Assembly (NCBI RefSeq): GCF_004362145.1 | Contig: NZ_SNXC01000011.1 | Coordinates: 1-50,338 of the forward strand | Source: Marinomonas balearica | GTDB taxonomy: Bacteria; Pseudomonadota; Gammaproteobacteria; Pseudomonadales; Marinomonadaceae | Reading direction: 5' to 3' | DNA: 50,338 bases | Shown here: piece after piece, positions 25,775 to 35,317 of the stretch | Numbering within the stretch: the stretch's first letter is position 1 | How the letters are laid out: every line of letters starts with the position of its first letter | The notes under the pieces: model-generated | What the model saw: only the letters and a program-made list of their open reading frames with translations | Database searches by the model: none | Told to the model about the DNA's origin: nothing | Made by a program: the position numbers and the translations under genes

Positions 25775-26440
25775 ATGTTGAATCTTGGTCAAAAATCGAA
25801 TCTTGAGGTTGGTTTTCTCCGCCAATGTTTACAATTGTGCGTTTTTCTTAGTGCGGTGTTTCTCTTGAGCGGCTGCTCGACTGCTAGCAATAAATCTAAT
25901 TTTGAAGAAAAACGACAAGAAACTCAGGTCGAGTTATCGGGAAAGTTGGAAGCCCTTTGGGTACGAGCGCATATTATTCCTGACTTACAACGAGGGGCTC
26001 CATTAGTCAGTGGCACGGATAGAGGCCAACAAGCCATACTTCAGCAAAACTCTGCTAATTTACAGCTTGCCAATGGGTTGCTTGCCTCTTTAAATAAGCG
26101 AGTGGCTGAACGTAAATTAGATGCCAAGCTTGGTGATGTTATTACGTTAACGTTGGTATTGGCGAGCGACAAAAATCAGAGGCAGTTTTCATCTGCCCCT
26201 TTACGTATCTGGCGTGGTGATGCGCGCGAATGGGAGCTAAGAAATGCTTCTGGAGAAAGCCTTGCTATGCAAGTCGTTTGGAATGAGCAAGGCCCTCTCT
26301 ACATAGAAGGTCAGCACGTAGCGGATGTTTCTCTCACAATGCCTAAAACGCCTTTTATGACGAATGTGTTTTATTACGGAGAAGCCGTTGTTGCGCAAAA
26401 AGCATTGTCCCTGTTGCTCTCTATTGATGTTGCGCCTTAG
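25775..26440 (+). CDS. Hypothetical lipoprotein
   Basis: This 221-residue protein has a signal peptide with lipobox LLSGCSTAS (about residues 31-39), so it is a probable outer-membrane lipoprotein. After a short polar helix, the rest reads as a beta-rich domain with no motif I recognise. GGAG precedes the ATG. It is divergent from the rhodanese operon and convergent with the DUF1338 gene. Confidence 0.7.
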   Translation: MLNLGQKSNLEVGFLRQCLQLCVFLSAVFLLSGCSTASNKSNFEEKRQETQVELSGKLEALWVRAHIIPDLQRGAPLVSGTDRGQQAILQQNSANLQLANGLLASLNKRVAERKLDAKLGDVITLTLVLASDKNQRQFSSAPLRIWRGDAREWELRNASGESLAMQVVWNEQGPLYIEGQHVADVSLTMPKTPFMTNVFYYGEAVVAQKALSLLLSIDVAP

Positions 26441-26470
26441 TGGCTTTTCTATTCCAACATTGAGATTCGA

Positions 26471-27274
26471 TTATTGCGCGTTGGTTGAATCGAAAATTTT
26501 GTCTGCGTTCCCTTCGATGAAACTGTCGAATAGTTGCCCATCCGCTTGCTTATGGCGTTTAGCGAATTCGTAAAAACAGCTTGGAATTGTGCTTTTTTTG
26601 TCGCCTGAAAACGTGATTTCAACCTTATCTGCCATCGTTGACGATTGTTCCAAATACACCTCTGGTGAGCCTTTGATTAAACCACCTGTGCTGTTGAGAG
26701 TGTATCCTTCGTCTTGTAAAAGTGAATTCACTTCTTCAATGGTGGGGAACTTTTCAAGGTGGTTAATGCTCACAGTAAAGTGGTTTGCTTGAAGCCCCAT
26801 GGTAGACAGCCACGCCGCGTATTCAGAGTGCTCTGCTAAGGTAAGGTAGTCTTCTTCAGAAATTGCATTCCAAAGTGTTCCAGCCCAAAATATTTCAGGG
26901 GACTTAACAATGTCTTCCGAAATTTGATCCGTCAGCTTAGAAATAATGTGTTGGCATTTTTCCGGAAGCTCTTCTGTTAGCAGTTCGGATAAAAAGATTT
27001 TTGGCGCGTTCTCGTCTGATTCATGTTTATAACAACGCGCTTTTAGGTGTTTATTTTCAAAGCGAAAAGCGCCATAGGCTGTGTACCCTAGTGCAGACAG
27101 TTGAGGCTCAAGTTTTTCAAGCTCAATAGGTGAATGGTTAAACGTTCGAAATGCGACGTGGTCGTTTAGGACCGTTTCTCCGTGGCTTTGGAAAAGAGAT
27201 TGGATGCGCTGAGCCTGCGGGGTGATTTTTGTGTATTGCGCCCATAGAGCATCGAAAAAGTCGGCAGTATTCAT
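26471..27274 (-). CDS. hglS: DUF1338 (HglS-like) 2-oxoadipate dioxygenase/decarboxylase
   Basis: This 267-residue member of the DUF1338/HglS family belongs to non-haem iron enzymes that convert 2-oxoadipate to D-2-hydroxyglutarate with O2, releasing CO2. Metal-ligand candidates are His39 in NDHVAFRTFN, His165 in ANHFTVSIN and Glu205 or Glu209 in SPEVYLEQSS. It is shorter than the P. putida enzyme (about 460), so substrate specificity is less sure. The neighbourhood (LysR, amaB, amaA) matches the P. putida D-lysine catabolic locus and supports the assignment. Confidence 0.75.
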   Translation of the reverse strand: MNTADFFDALWAQYTKITPQAQRIQSLFQSHGETVLNDHVAFRTFNHSPIELEKLEPQLSALGYTAYGAFRFENKHLKARCYKHESDENAPKIFLSELLTEELPEKCQHIISKLTDQISEDIVKSPEIFWAGTLWNAISEEDYLTLAEHSEYAAWLSTMGLQANHFTVSINHLEKFPTIEEVNSLLQDEGYTLNSTGGLIKGSPEVYLEQSSTMADKVEITFSGDKKSTIPSCFYEFAKRHKQADGQLFDSFIEGNADKIFDSTNAQ

Positions 27275-27420
27275 ATTATCCTAACCTTCAACATGTGTTC
27301 ATTTGAAATATCTAAGTTTAATAAAGACACTGTATGTTAGCTTGATGAGGTTATACAAAAGGTAAAAAAGCACTTAATGATGCAAAAAAGTCATGCTAGC
27401 GTGATTTATCACAACCCCAG

Positions 27421-28272
27421 TTAATGGATAGGTGAGGTTTCTAGGCTGTGTTTCGCCGATAAAATGGTATTGATTAGGTGTGCAGGAAAGCTTCTCTCTT
27501 TACTGTGTGCTAACCCTACAATTCGCTTGAGTTTGACGTCATTAATCGGGCGTAGGCAGATGTCCGAACGGCCTCTTGAAGAGTGTTCGGGGATCAATGA
27601 AATCCCCAATCCTGCGGCAACAAGATCCAGCGCATATTCTTCTGTTTTTACCTGAGCGCGGATGTCGGTTTTAAGCCCTTGTTCTTGCATGAGGTAATTC
27701 CACGACTCAAGAATGTCGCACGGTGTACGAGAAATAAAGGGTTGTCGATCTATTTGCTTGATAGATAAAGATGGAAACTCGCTAAGCCAATGTCCTTTTG
27801 GCATTGCGATCACATAATCGTCTTCCCAGAGCGGGTAAAAAACATCGTCCTTTGACGTGTAGCGATTACAAGTAAAGCGCAAATCGGCGCTCTCTGATTC
27901 GTCCACTAAACTCAATGTTAACCCTTGAATTTCATCGAGCATTTTCTTTATTACCTGACTGATCAGCACGCCGGACAAAAAGGGCGTTAAAGAAATGGAA
28001 AGAGACAGCGGTGTCGTCGTTTCGGAAAAAAGCCCTCGCAGTGAATTGAGATCGTTCACCATCTTACAGGCGTGTGGATACAATTGACTGCCGCTATCCG
28101 TCGGGGAGACTCCTTTTGAATGTCGCACAAACAGCTTTGTGTTCAGATCTTCTTCTAATTGAGCGAGTCGGGCCGAAATAGAAGGTTGGGCAACGAAGCA
28201 GCGTTTTGCGGCAGCACTTAAACTGCGCTCTTCAAATACGGCGATAAAATATCGGAGGGAGCGTATATCCAA
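27421..28272 (-). CDS. LysR family regulator, likely of the ama/hglS lysine genes
   Basis: This 283-residue LysR regulator has an N-terminal winged helix-turn-helix (LRYFIAVFEERSLSAAAKRCFVAQPSISARLAQLEEDL) and a periplasmic-binding-like effector domain. It is divergent from amaB with 165 bp between starts, and its 3' end lies near the DUF1338 gene start. This is the arrangement expected of the local activator. The effector may be a lysine-pathway intermediate such as 2-aminoadipate. Confidence 0.88.
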   Translation of the reverse strand: MDIRSLRYFIAVFEERSLSAAAKRCFVAQPSISARLAQLEEDLNTKLFVRHSKGVSPTDSGSQLYPHACKMVNDLNSLRGLFSETTTPLSLSISLTPFLSGVLISQVIKKMLDEIQGLTLSLVDESESADLRFTCNRYTSKDDVFYPLWEDDYVIAMPKGHWLSEFPSLSIKQIDRQPFISRTPCDILESWNYLMQEQGLKTDIRAQVKTEEYALDLVAAGLGISLIPEHSSRGRSDICLRPINDVKLKRIVGLAHSKERSFPAHLINTILSAKHSLETSPIH

Positions 28273-28362
28273 GGCAAAGTTCCTTTCTTTTATTTTCGGT
28301 TAAGACGCTTTTGATCTTTGCATTATGTTCTTTGCTATAGGAAAAAACTAGATCACCAGCAG

Positions 28363-28376
28363 GAAATCAATATTTC
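28363..28376. promoter_or_regulatory. inverted repeat in the lysR-amaB divergent region
   Basis: GAAAT-CAAT-ATTTC is a perfect inverted repeat 62 bp before the amaB ATG. It may be part of a LysR-type operator, although no full T-N11-A dyad was identified with confidence. Confidence 0.25.
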
Positions 28377-28437
28377 AAATCGATAGCAAGGCTGGGTACT
28401 GTGTCAGAAATTCAATTAATTTATTGTGAGGTCGGAT

Positions 28438-29982
28438 ATGACATTGGCTTGTTTGGAAACACTTGGCATACATTCACTGAAACAAGGTGATACGTTTTAC
28501 AGTGTGCTGACGGGGAATACCCGTGAAATGGGGCAAGGCCATTCATTTTCAGCCCATAGCCCGATCGATGGCTCAGGACTATCTCAATTTAATAATGCCA
28601 CGCCTGAACAGCTCTCTTCTGTAGTCGGTGAACTTCAAGATGCATTTAAGTCGCTTCGTACTATTCCAGCACCTCGTCGCGGCGAATTGGTTCGTAGAAT
28701 TGGTGAAGAAGCCCGAAAGTATAAAGAAGAGTTGGCTCAGGTTATTTCGCTTGAGGCGGGTAAAATTCTTCCTGAAGCGTTGGGTGAAGTTCAAGAGTGG
28801 ATCGATGTATGCGATTACGCGGTGGGTCAATCACGCATGTTGCATGGCTTGTCGATTGTATCTGAACGTCCGGGGCACAGAATGATGGAGCAATGGCAAC
28901 CACTTGGACCTGTTGCGGTTATTACAGCGTTTAACTTTCCAATGGCTGTTTGGTCTTGGAATGCCATGTTGGGCTTAGTTTGTGGCGACCCTATCTTGCT
29001 TAAACCATCAGAGAAAGCGCCTTTGTGCGCGTTGGCAATGTATCAGATCGCACAAAATGTGATCGCCGAAATGCCAGACATTCCTAAGGCGTCCGTGAGT
29101 GTCATGATTGGTGACCGCGACCTTGGAGAGGCCATCGCATCGAATCCTGCTTTCCCTCTTGTTTCTGCAACGGGCTCAACCGCGATGGGGAAAGCGGTTG
29201 CTCAAACCGTTGCTGCACGTTTGGGTCGATCTCTTTTAGAGCTTGGGGGAAACAACGCAATGATTGTTTCACCGACGGCTGATTTGGATTTGGCATTAAG
29301 AGCCATCGTTTTCTCCGCAGCGGGTACCGCTGGACAACGTTGTACGACGCTTAGACGACTCATAACGCACGAATCTGTTGTAGATGGTTTGGTTGAGCGT
29401 TTGGTCAAATCGTATGCTTCTTTGAGTATTGGTCACCCAATGGAAGAGGGAAATCTCGTTGGACCATTAATTGATGAAACGAGCTTTGGGCGTATGCAAG
29501 CTGCACTTAATGCTGCGAAAGAGCAAGGCGGAGAAGTGGTTTACGGCGGCGAGCGAGTGATTGCAAATGTCCCAGCGGGTGGTTTCTATGTTAAACCAGC
29601 GATTGTACGAATTGCGCACGATGCAGAGATTGTTCAAGAAGAGACCTTTGCTCCAATCTTATATGTATTAACTTACACTGACTTTGACGAAGCGATTGAA
29701 ATTCAAAATAACGTGCCTCAAGGCTTATCGTCTGCTGTGTTTACGGAAAGTATGAGAGAAGCTGAGTTGTTTATGTCTCCAGCAGGCTCTGACTGTGGTA
29801 TTGCTAACGTGAATATCGGTACATCGGGTGCAGAGATTGGCGGTGCTTTCGGCGGTGAAAAAGAAACGGGTGGCGGTCGAGAATCCGGATCAGATGCATG
29901 GCGTAATTACATGCGTCGAACAACGAACACCGTTAACTACGGTGGCGATTTGCCGTTGGCTCAGGGCATTGTGTTCGAATAA
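28438..29982 (+). CDS. amaB: ALDH7-type delta1-piperideine-6-carboxylate (aminoadipate semialdehyde) dehydrogenase
   Basis: This 514-residue aldehyde dehydrogenase is of the ALDH7 (antiquitin) type. Motifs are FNFPMAVWSWN, the NAD loop GSTAMG, the general-base Glu in LLELGGNNAMI, and the catalytic Cys in TAGQRCTTLRR. It would oxidise 2-aminoadipate 6-semialdehyde (in equilibrium with P6C) to 2-aminoadipate. ATG 28438 is chosen since GAGG lies 6 bases upstream; an in-frame GTG at 28426 is weaker. It is followed by amaA on the same strand. Confidence 0.9.
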   Translation: MTLACLETLGIHSLKQGDTFYSVLTGNTREMGQGHSFSAHSPIDGSGLSQFNNATPEQLSSVVGELQDAFKSLRTIPAPRRGELVRRIGEEARKYKEELAQVISLEAGKILPEALGEVQEWIDVCDYAVGQSRMLHGLSIVSERPGHRMMEQWQPLGPVAVITAFNFPMAVWSWNAMLGLVCGDPILLKPSEKAPLCALAMYQIAQNVIAEMPDIPKASVSVMIGDRDLGEAIASNPAFPLVSATGSTAMGKAVAQTVAARLGRSLLELGGNNAMIVSPTADLDLALRAIVFSAAGTAGQRCTTLRRLITHESVVDGLVERLVKSYASLSIGHPMEEGNLVGPLIDETSFGRMQAALNAAKEQGGEVVYGGERVIANVPAGGFYVKPAIVRIAHDAEIVQEETFAPILYVLTYTDFDEAIEIQNNVPQGLSSAVFTESMREAELFMSPAGSDCGIANVNIGTSGAEIGGAFGGEKETGGGRESGSDAWRNYMRRTTNTVNYGGDLPLAQGIVFE

Positions 29983-30071
29983 CCTGCGTCTTTTTTGACT
30001 CCATCAAAGCGACGTAGACAACATTACGTTCTTTATCTTTGTGTGTCTCATTCTAAAAGGCTGAGGTGATC

Positions 30072-31346
30072 ATGGCAGTGGAACCGGTTTGTAATTCTTT
30101 ATGGCGTGCGAGCGCGGGCGTTACGCTCGATTTGGCGTCTTTAACATCCGACCTTACGGTTGATGTTGCCATTGTCGGTGCCGGTTTTACTGGATTATCC
30201 ACTGCCTTGCATCTGGCCAAAAAAGGCATATCAGTCGCTGTGCTAGAAGCTCAAGATGTCGGTTTTGGCGGCTCAGGGCGTAATGTAGGTTTGGTTAATG
30301 CCGGATTGTGGCTGGAACCCGAAGCGTTGGATAAGCAGTTAGGGGCAGAAGCGGGACAGCGGCTTTATGATGCGCTGGCCGTAGCGCCTGATGCTGTTTT
30401 CCAGTTGATCGATGAATATCAAATAGAATGCGAACCTACTCGAAATGGTACATTGCATGCCGGAGTGGGCAAAGCAGGCTTAGAGCAATTACAGCGGCGC
30501 TGTGAACAGCTCCAACAGCGCGGTGCGCCTGTTCAGTTATTAAATGCTCTCGAAGCGCAACAGAAAATAGGCTCTCAGAAGTTTAATTCTGCGCTGTTTG
30601 ATCCTAGAGCCGGTACGATTCAGCCGTTGGCGTACGCGAAAGGGCTCGCAAAAGCCGCGCTTCAGGAAGGAGCTCAAATATTCGAACACTCCCCCGTTGT
30701 TTCTATTGCTACCGAGAGTGGTGGTTGGAAGCTGCAAACAGAAAATGGCTCAGTGACCGCGCAAAAAGTAGTTGTAGCGACCAATGCTTATTGTGAGTTT
30801 GGTGTTCAGGAGCAAGCAAGAAAGTTTGTGCCTATTCACTACAGTCAATTGGCGACGAAACCACTGGTCGAACAAGAGTTATCGACGATTCTGCCGAACA
30901 AAGAAGGGTGTTGGGATACGTGCACCGTGATGAGCTCTTTTCGCTTAGATCAGCAAGGTCGATTGATTTTTGGAGGAATGGGAGACACTGGCCAAACACT
31001 GACGAATTGGGCGACACAACGAGTGCGCGAGTTGTTTCCAATGCTATCAAAGGTCGAGTGGGAGTATTGCTGGTCAGGAAAAATCGCGTACAGCGAAGAT
31101 CATTTACCTCACTGCCAACAATTGCAACGAGGCTTGTACAGTGTGGCGGGCTACAGTGGACGAGGCATCGGCCCAGGCACTGTCATGGGGAAAGAACTTG
31201 CGCAATGGTTTAGCGGCGAAATAGCAAACTTATCGGCGCCTAACTCCAAATTGCGTGATATGCCATTACGAGAGATAAAGCGTGTTTTCTATGAAGTGGG
31301 GGCGAAAGCCTATCATTTGGGTCAACGTTCTCACATCTTAACCTGA
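30072..31346 (+). CDS. amaA: FAD-dependent L-pipecolate oxidase-type amine oxidase
   Basis: This 424-residue D-amino-acid-oxidase-fold flavoprotein has the Rossmann motif AIVGAGFTGLSTALHLAKKG, the flavin-attachment-like segment GFGGSGRN(VG)LVNAG, and the C-terminal YSGRGIGPGTVMGKELA. AmaA oxidises L-pipecolate to delta1-piperideine-6-carboxylate, the substrate of AmaB encoded just upstream. The family also includes gamma-glutamylputrescine oxidase (PuuB), so context decides the call. ATG 30072 follows TGAGG by 5 bases. Confidence 0.8.
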   Translation: MAVEPVCNSLWRASAGVTLDLASLTSDLTVDVAIVGAGFTGLSTALHLAKKGISVAVLEAQDVGFGGSGRNVGLVNAGLWLEPEALDKQLGAEAGQRLYDALAVAPDAVFQLIDEYQIECEPTRNGTLHAGVGKAGLEQLQRRCEQLQQRGAPVQLLNALEAQQKIGSQKFNSALFDPRAGTIQPLAYAKGLAKAALQEGAQIFEHSPVVSIATESGGWKLQTENGSVTAQKVVVATNAYCEFGVQEQARKFVPIHYSQLATKPLVEQELSTILPNKEGCWDTCTVMSSFRLDQQGRLIFGGMGDTGQTLTNWATQRVRELFPMLSKVEWEYCWSGKIAYSEDHLPHCQQLQRGLYSVAGYSGRGIGPGTVMGKELAQWFSGEIANLSAPNSKLRDMPLREIKRVFYEVGAKAYHLGQRSHILT

Positions 31347-31432
31347 TACTGTATTTAAGTGCATGATCGCTTTCCCAATTGATCCCGATATGCGATACAA
31401 TTTTAGCTCTGGGTATCATAATTGGAAGGATC

Positions 31433-32344
31433 ATGCGGCGTTATATCCCGTCTTCAACCGCGTTAAAATGCTTTGAAGCATCTGTACGACATCTTAGTTT
31501 TACCCGTGCTGCCGAAGAGCTGCACCTCACTCAAAGTGCGGTAAGTCGTCAAATTCGAAATCTTGAAGAATTTCTATCTAGAGAGTTGTTTATTCGCCTT
31601 AATAAACGCTTGGTTTTGACGGGCACCGGAGCGGCTTATTACAAAGAAATTTTACCGCTACTTGATGCAATGGAAGGTGCTTGCTTGCGCATGTTGCGCC
31701 GTGAAGACGAGAAAACGACGCTTAAAATTACGTCCCTACCGACATTAGCCTCACACTGGTTGATTCCAAAACTCAGCGAATTTCAGGAATTGCACCCAGA
31801 GCTTCAGATTAAAGTGAACTCATTGGAGAGCACTTCAAGCATAGACGAAGAGAGCACCGACATTCTATTGCATTATGGTGGAGATCATTGGCCACAGGGG
31901 ATCTCCCATCACTTGATGAGTGAGCAAGTCATTGCAGTATGCTCACCGCAGCTCATTGGTTTACCCACCCATCGCCGTATACTGGGTAAGCCGGCGGAAG
32001 AAGATGTGCAAAAAGTAAAAGCGAACGTATTGAACTATGACTTGATTCATCTTTCGTCGCGTGTGAATGCATGGCCTGATTGGCTGGCGGCTCATAAATT
32101 AGAGCAAAGTACGCTTTCTGGTGCTACGTTTGAACATTTCCATATGTTGCTAGAAGCCGCAAAGCAATCGATGGGCGTGGCGATTTTACCGACCTTTATT
32201 GTAAAACAAGGCTTGGAAAGCGGGGAATTGATCTCTCCATTTGGTGATGCAATTGAGACCCCTCATGAGTACTTTTTGTCTTATCCAGCCGGAAAGGCAG
32301 ATTTAGAGCAAGTCGTCATGTTTCGAGATTGGTTATTAGGGTAA
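31433..32344 (+). CDS. LysR family regulator, GcvA-like
   Basis: This 303-residue LysR protein has the N-terminal helix-turn-helix of the GcvA group (LKCFEASVRHLSFTRAAEELHLTQSAVSRQIRNLEEFL) and an effector-binding domain. ATG 31433 has a strong GGAAGG upstream; any in-frame upstream extension starts from a poor codon. It lies 87 bp after amaA on the same strand and probably regulates amino-acid use, either the ama genes or a distant target. Confidence 0.85.
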   Translation: MRRYIPSSTALKCFEASVRHLSFTRAAEELHLTQSAVSRQIRNLEEFLSRELFIRLNKRLVLTGTGAAYYKEILPLLDAMEGACLRMLRREDEKTTLKITSLPTLASHWLIPKLSEFQELHPELQIKVNSLESTSSIDEESTDILLHYGGDHWPQGISHHLMSEQVIAVCSPQLIGLPTHRRILGKPAEEDVQKVKANVLNYDLIHLSSRVNAWPDWLAAHKLEQSTLSGATFEHFHMLLEAAKQSMGVAILPTFIVKQGLESGELISPFGDAIETPHEYFLSYPAGKADLEQVVMFRDWLLG

Positions 32345-32559
32345 CGACAGATTTGTGTGTGCGTTATTCACAAACAAGATTTGCGTCTCATTTACAAAAA
32401 ACACGACCTCTGTGGTAGTATCAAAAGAATAATTATAACGAACAACTTTAGCCACACTTAAAATGTTTAGCCGTTCATGACACCAGAATGCATTTCTAGG
32501 GGGGATTGAACCGCTGAACTCAATCGTATTGAGTTAAGAACACTAATGGGATGAAGATA

Positions 32560-34089
32560 ATGAGCAAGAAAACAACCGCCTTGTTTATTTTGGATGGCTG
32601 GGGTTACAGCGAAACGTCCAAGTCAAATGCAATTGCAGCTGCTAATACACCAAATTGGGATGCGCTTTGGAGCACAAAGCCGCATACCTTGATAGAAACA
32701 TCCGGTATGGCTGTAGGGCTTCCTGAGGGGCAAATGGGCAACTCTGAAGTAGGTCATATGAACCTTGGAGCGGGTCGCGTTGTTTATCAAAACTTCACTC
32801 GCATTAGTAAAGCCATAGACGATGGCAGCTTTTATGAAAACGCTGAACTCGTTAACACAATTGATAGCGCGGTAAGTGCAGGTAAAGCGGTCCACATTTT
32901 AGGCCTGCTGTCTGCTGGTGGTGTTCATAGCCATCACGAGCATATTATGGCCATGGCTGAATTAGCAGTAAAACGCGGTGCTAAAGCGATATATGTACAT
33001 GGCTTTACCGATGGCCGCGATACGCCGCCACGTTCCGCTCAAGGCCCCGTTTCTGATCTGGATGCTAAGCTAAAAGAGCTCGGTGTTGGTAAAATTGCAA
33101 CATTAGTTGGCCGTTACTTTGCAATGGATCGTGATAACCGTTGGGAGCGCGTTCAACAAGCGTACGATGCGATTGTATCAGGTGAGGGTTTGCACTTTGC
33201 TGAATCAGCAGAGCAGGCCATTGTTGCAGCCTATGAGCGCGATGAGAATGATGAGTTCCTAAAAGCCACTGTGATTGGTGATGCGGTCAAGGTTGAAGAT
33301 GGAGATGCTATCGTATTTGCAAACTTCCGTCCTGACCGTGCTCGTCAATTGACGCGAGCTTTTACTGACGCTGGCTTTTCAGGTTTCGAGCGCAGTGCCG
33401 TACCGGCTCTATCAGGGTTCGTAACATTTACCGAATACGCATCGGATATTTCTGCATCTGTCGCTTTTCCTCCTGTCGCTCTTTCCAACACCTTGGGTGA
33501 GATTCTGTCGAAGGAAAACAAAACGCAATTAAGAATCGCAGAAACAGAAAAATACGCTCACGTAACGTTCTTTTTCAATGGTGGAGAAGAAGCGGTATTT
33601 GAAGGCGAAGAGCGAGAGCTGATTCCGTCTCCTGATGTGGCGACTTATGATTTGAAACCTGAAATGAGTGCGCCAGAAGTAACAGACAAGCTGGTTGAAG
33701 TCATTGAAGCAGGCAAATACGATACCATTATTTGCAACTTTGCCAACGGCGATATGGTCGGGCACAGCGGTATTTTCGATGCGGCAGTAAAAGCAGTCGA
33801 AGCGGTCGATTCCTGTATAGGTCGTGTTATCGCCGCGCTAGAGAAAAACGGCGGTCAGTGTTTGATAACAGCAGATCATGGTAATGTAGAGCAAATGTTA
33901 AGTGATGATGGCACCCAGCCATTAACATCGCATACGTTGGAGCCAGTTCCATTAGTGCTGTATTCCCCAGATGAAAATGTATCCATTAAAAACGGCGCAC
34001 TGTGTGATATTGCACCGACTCTATTGGATATGATGGGAATGGAAAAACCGGATGAAATGACAGGAGCAAGCTTACTGGTTCGTAAATAA
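32560..34089 (+). CDS. gpmI: 2,3-bisphosphoglycerate-independent phosphoglycerate mutase
   Basis: This 509-residue enzyme interconverts 3- and 2-phosphoglycerate in glycolysis using manganese. It has the opening [11 protein letters not shown] metal motif, the phospho-accepting Ser62 in [34 protein letters not shown] and ITADHGN. ATG 32560 is chosen over ATG 32551, since GGGA lies at the right distance. It heads the gpmI-envC-ctpA-yibQ cluster, which links central metabolism to cell-division genes in many gammaproteobacteria. Confidence 0.96.
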   Translation: MSKKTTALFILDGWGYSETSKSNAIAAANTPNWDALWSTKPHTLIETSGMAVGLPEGQMGNSEVGHMNLGAGRVVYQNFTRISKAIDDGSFYENAELVNTIDSAVSAGKAVHILGLLSAGGVHSHHEHIMAMAELAVKRGAKAIYVHGFTDGRDTPPRSAQGPVSDLDAKLKELGVGKIATLVGRYFAMDRDNRWERVQQAYDAIVSGEGLHFAESAEQAIVAAYERDENDEFLKATVIGDAVKVEDGDAIVFANFRPDRARQLTRAFTDAGFSGFERSAVPALSGFVTFTEYASDISASVAFPPVALSNTLGEILSKENKTQLRIAETEKYAHVTFFFNGGEEAVFEGEERELIPSPDVATYDLKPEMSAPEVTDKLVEVIEAGKYDTIICNFANGDMVGHSGIFDAAVKAVEAVDSCIGRVIAALEKNGGQCLITADHGNVEQMLSDDGTQPLTSHTLEPVPLVLYSPDENVSIKNGALCDIAPTLLDMMGMEKPDEMTGASLLVRK

Positions 34090-34145
34090 CCAGAGTAAGC
34101 TGAGTTCTGTTCGTATGTATTGTAGTCAAGCAGTTAAGGTTTGAA

Positions 34146-35279
34146 ATGTTGTTGAGAGCTTTCTTCAGTCTGTGTTTAATTTGCATATCCTCGTTTGGGC
34201 TTGCGGCTCAACCACAGACCCCCGAGGAAGCTCGAAAACAAATTGAGACCTTACATAAAGATCTAACTAAGCTTAATGGCTGGCTTAAAGAAATTAAGTC
34301 TGAACGCTCTGATGTGGAAAACCAGTTGGAGTCTAAAGAGCAAAGCATCCAGTTACTGCATAAGAAAATTGAGGAGTTACGGCAAAGCCTAAAAAAAGGC
34401 GAAAAGCAGCTCTCGGATTTATCCAAACAGCAACGAACTCTACAACTCAGTATCCAGCAACAAAATGATCAAATAGCCGCCCAACTTAGGGCGGTTTATC
34501 GTTCTGGGGAACAAGATGGCCTAAAGCTGTTATTGAGCGACAGTCAAAGCGCCGATTCGATGAGGCTCGTACACTACAACCGTTATTTTTCTCAAGCACG
34601 TCAGTCTGTGATTAACGGTTACATTAACGAGGTAAGAGAACTTAACCTCGTAGAAAAGAGTATTCGTAGCCATCGGGCTCAACAGGTACAAGAACAAGCA
34701 AGTCTTCAAAAGCAGCGTGGCCTTCTGAAATCGGAACACGCTCAAAGAAAGCAGCTTTTAGCAAAGCTAAATCAAGATTTAAAATCTGGGAATCAAAAGC
34801 AAGCACAGCTGTCCAAAAACCGAAAGCAACTTGAGACGTTGCTAGAGCGTTTGGAAGAAGCATTGGCAGATATTCAGATTCCTGATCAGGATGTGTCGTT
34901 TGCAAGTCAGAAAGGAAAGTTAGTGCGTCCTATTGCTCGGCTTAAAAAAGTACCAAACAATGGGCAAATCAATCTCGGAGGCATTACACTTAAAGCCAAA
35001 GAAGGCGACAATGTAAGAGCAATCTTCCATGGACGAGTGGTTTTTGCCGATTGGATGCGTGGCTTTGGCTTTTTGATTATTTTAGATCACGGTGACGGCT
35101 ATATGTCTCTATATGGCTATAACCAAAGTTTATTGAAAGACGTAGGTGAATGGGTTGCTGCAAACGAAATAATAGCAACCGTCGGTAGCAGTGGTGGACG
35201 TTTGGATCCAGGCCTGTTTTTTGCCATCCGCCATAACAGTATTCCACTGTCTCCATTGAAGTGGGTAGGAAGAGGGTAG
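34146..35279 (+). CDS. envC: Murein hydrolase activator EnvC
   Basis: This 377-residue periplasmic protein has a signal peptide (to about 20), a long coiled coil (about 25-245, rich in K/Q/E heptads) and a C-terminal LytM/M23 domain (about 262-372). The LytM zinc ligands are missing (GYMSLYGYNQS and LFFAIR replace the His motifs), as in true EnvC, which activates amidases AmiA/AmiB at the septum instead of cutting peptidoglycan. It lies between gpmI and ctpA. Confidence 0.93.
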   Translation: MLLRAFFSLCLICISSFGLAAQPQTPEEARKQIETLHKDLTKLNGWLKEIKSERSDVENQLESKEQSIQLLHKKIEELRQSLKKGEKQLSDLSKQQRTLQLSIQQQNDQIAAQLRAVYRSGEQDGLKLLLSDSQSADSMRLVHYNRYFSQARQSVINGYINEVRELNLVEKSIRSHRAQQVQEQASLQKQRGLLKSEHAQRKQLLAKLNQDLKSGNQKQAQLSKNRKQLETLLERLEEALADIQIPDQDVSFASQKGKLVRPIARLKKVPNNGQINLGGITLKAKEGDNVRAIFHGRVVFADWMRGFGFLIILDHGDGYMSLYGYNQSLLKDVGEWVAANEIIATVGSSGGRLDPGLFFAIRHNSIPLSPLKWVGRG

Positions 35280-35317
35280 TGGTTTTTGCTCTCACTACGA
35301 TCGAGTTAGGATAAATT

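Noticed and set aside
31379..31432. Longer N-terminus for the GcvA-like LysR
   Set aside because: The added residues do not fit LysR starts and lack a ribosome site, whereas ATG 31433 has GGAAGG upstream.
34146..35279. EnvC lacking M23 zinc ligands as a broken peptidase
   Set aside because: Loss of the ligands is normal for EnvC, which activates amidases and does not cut itself.
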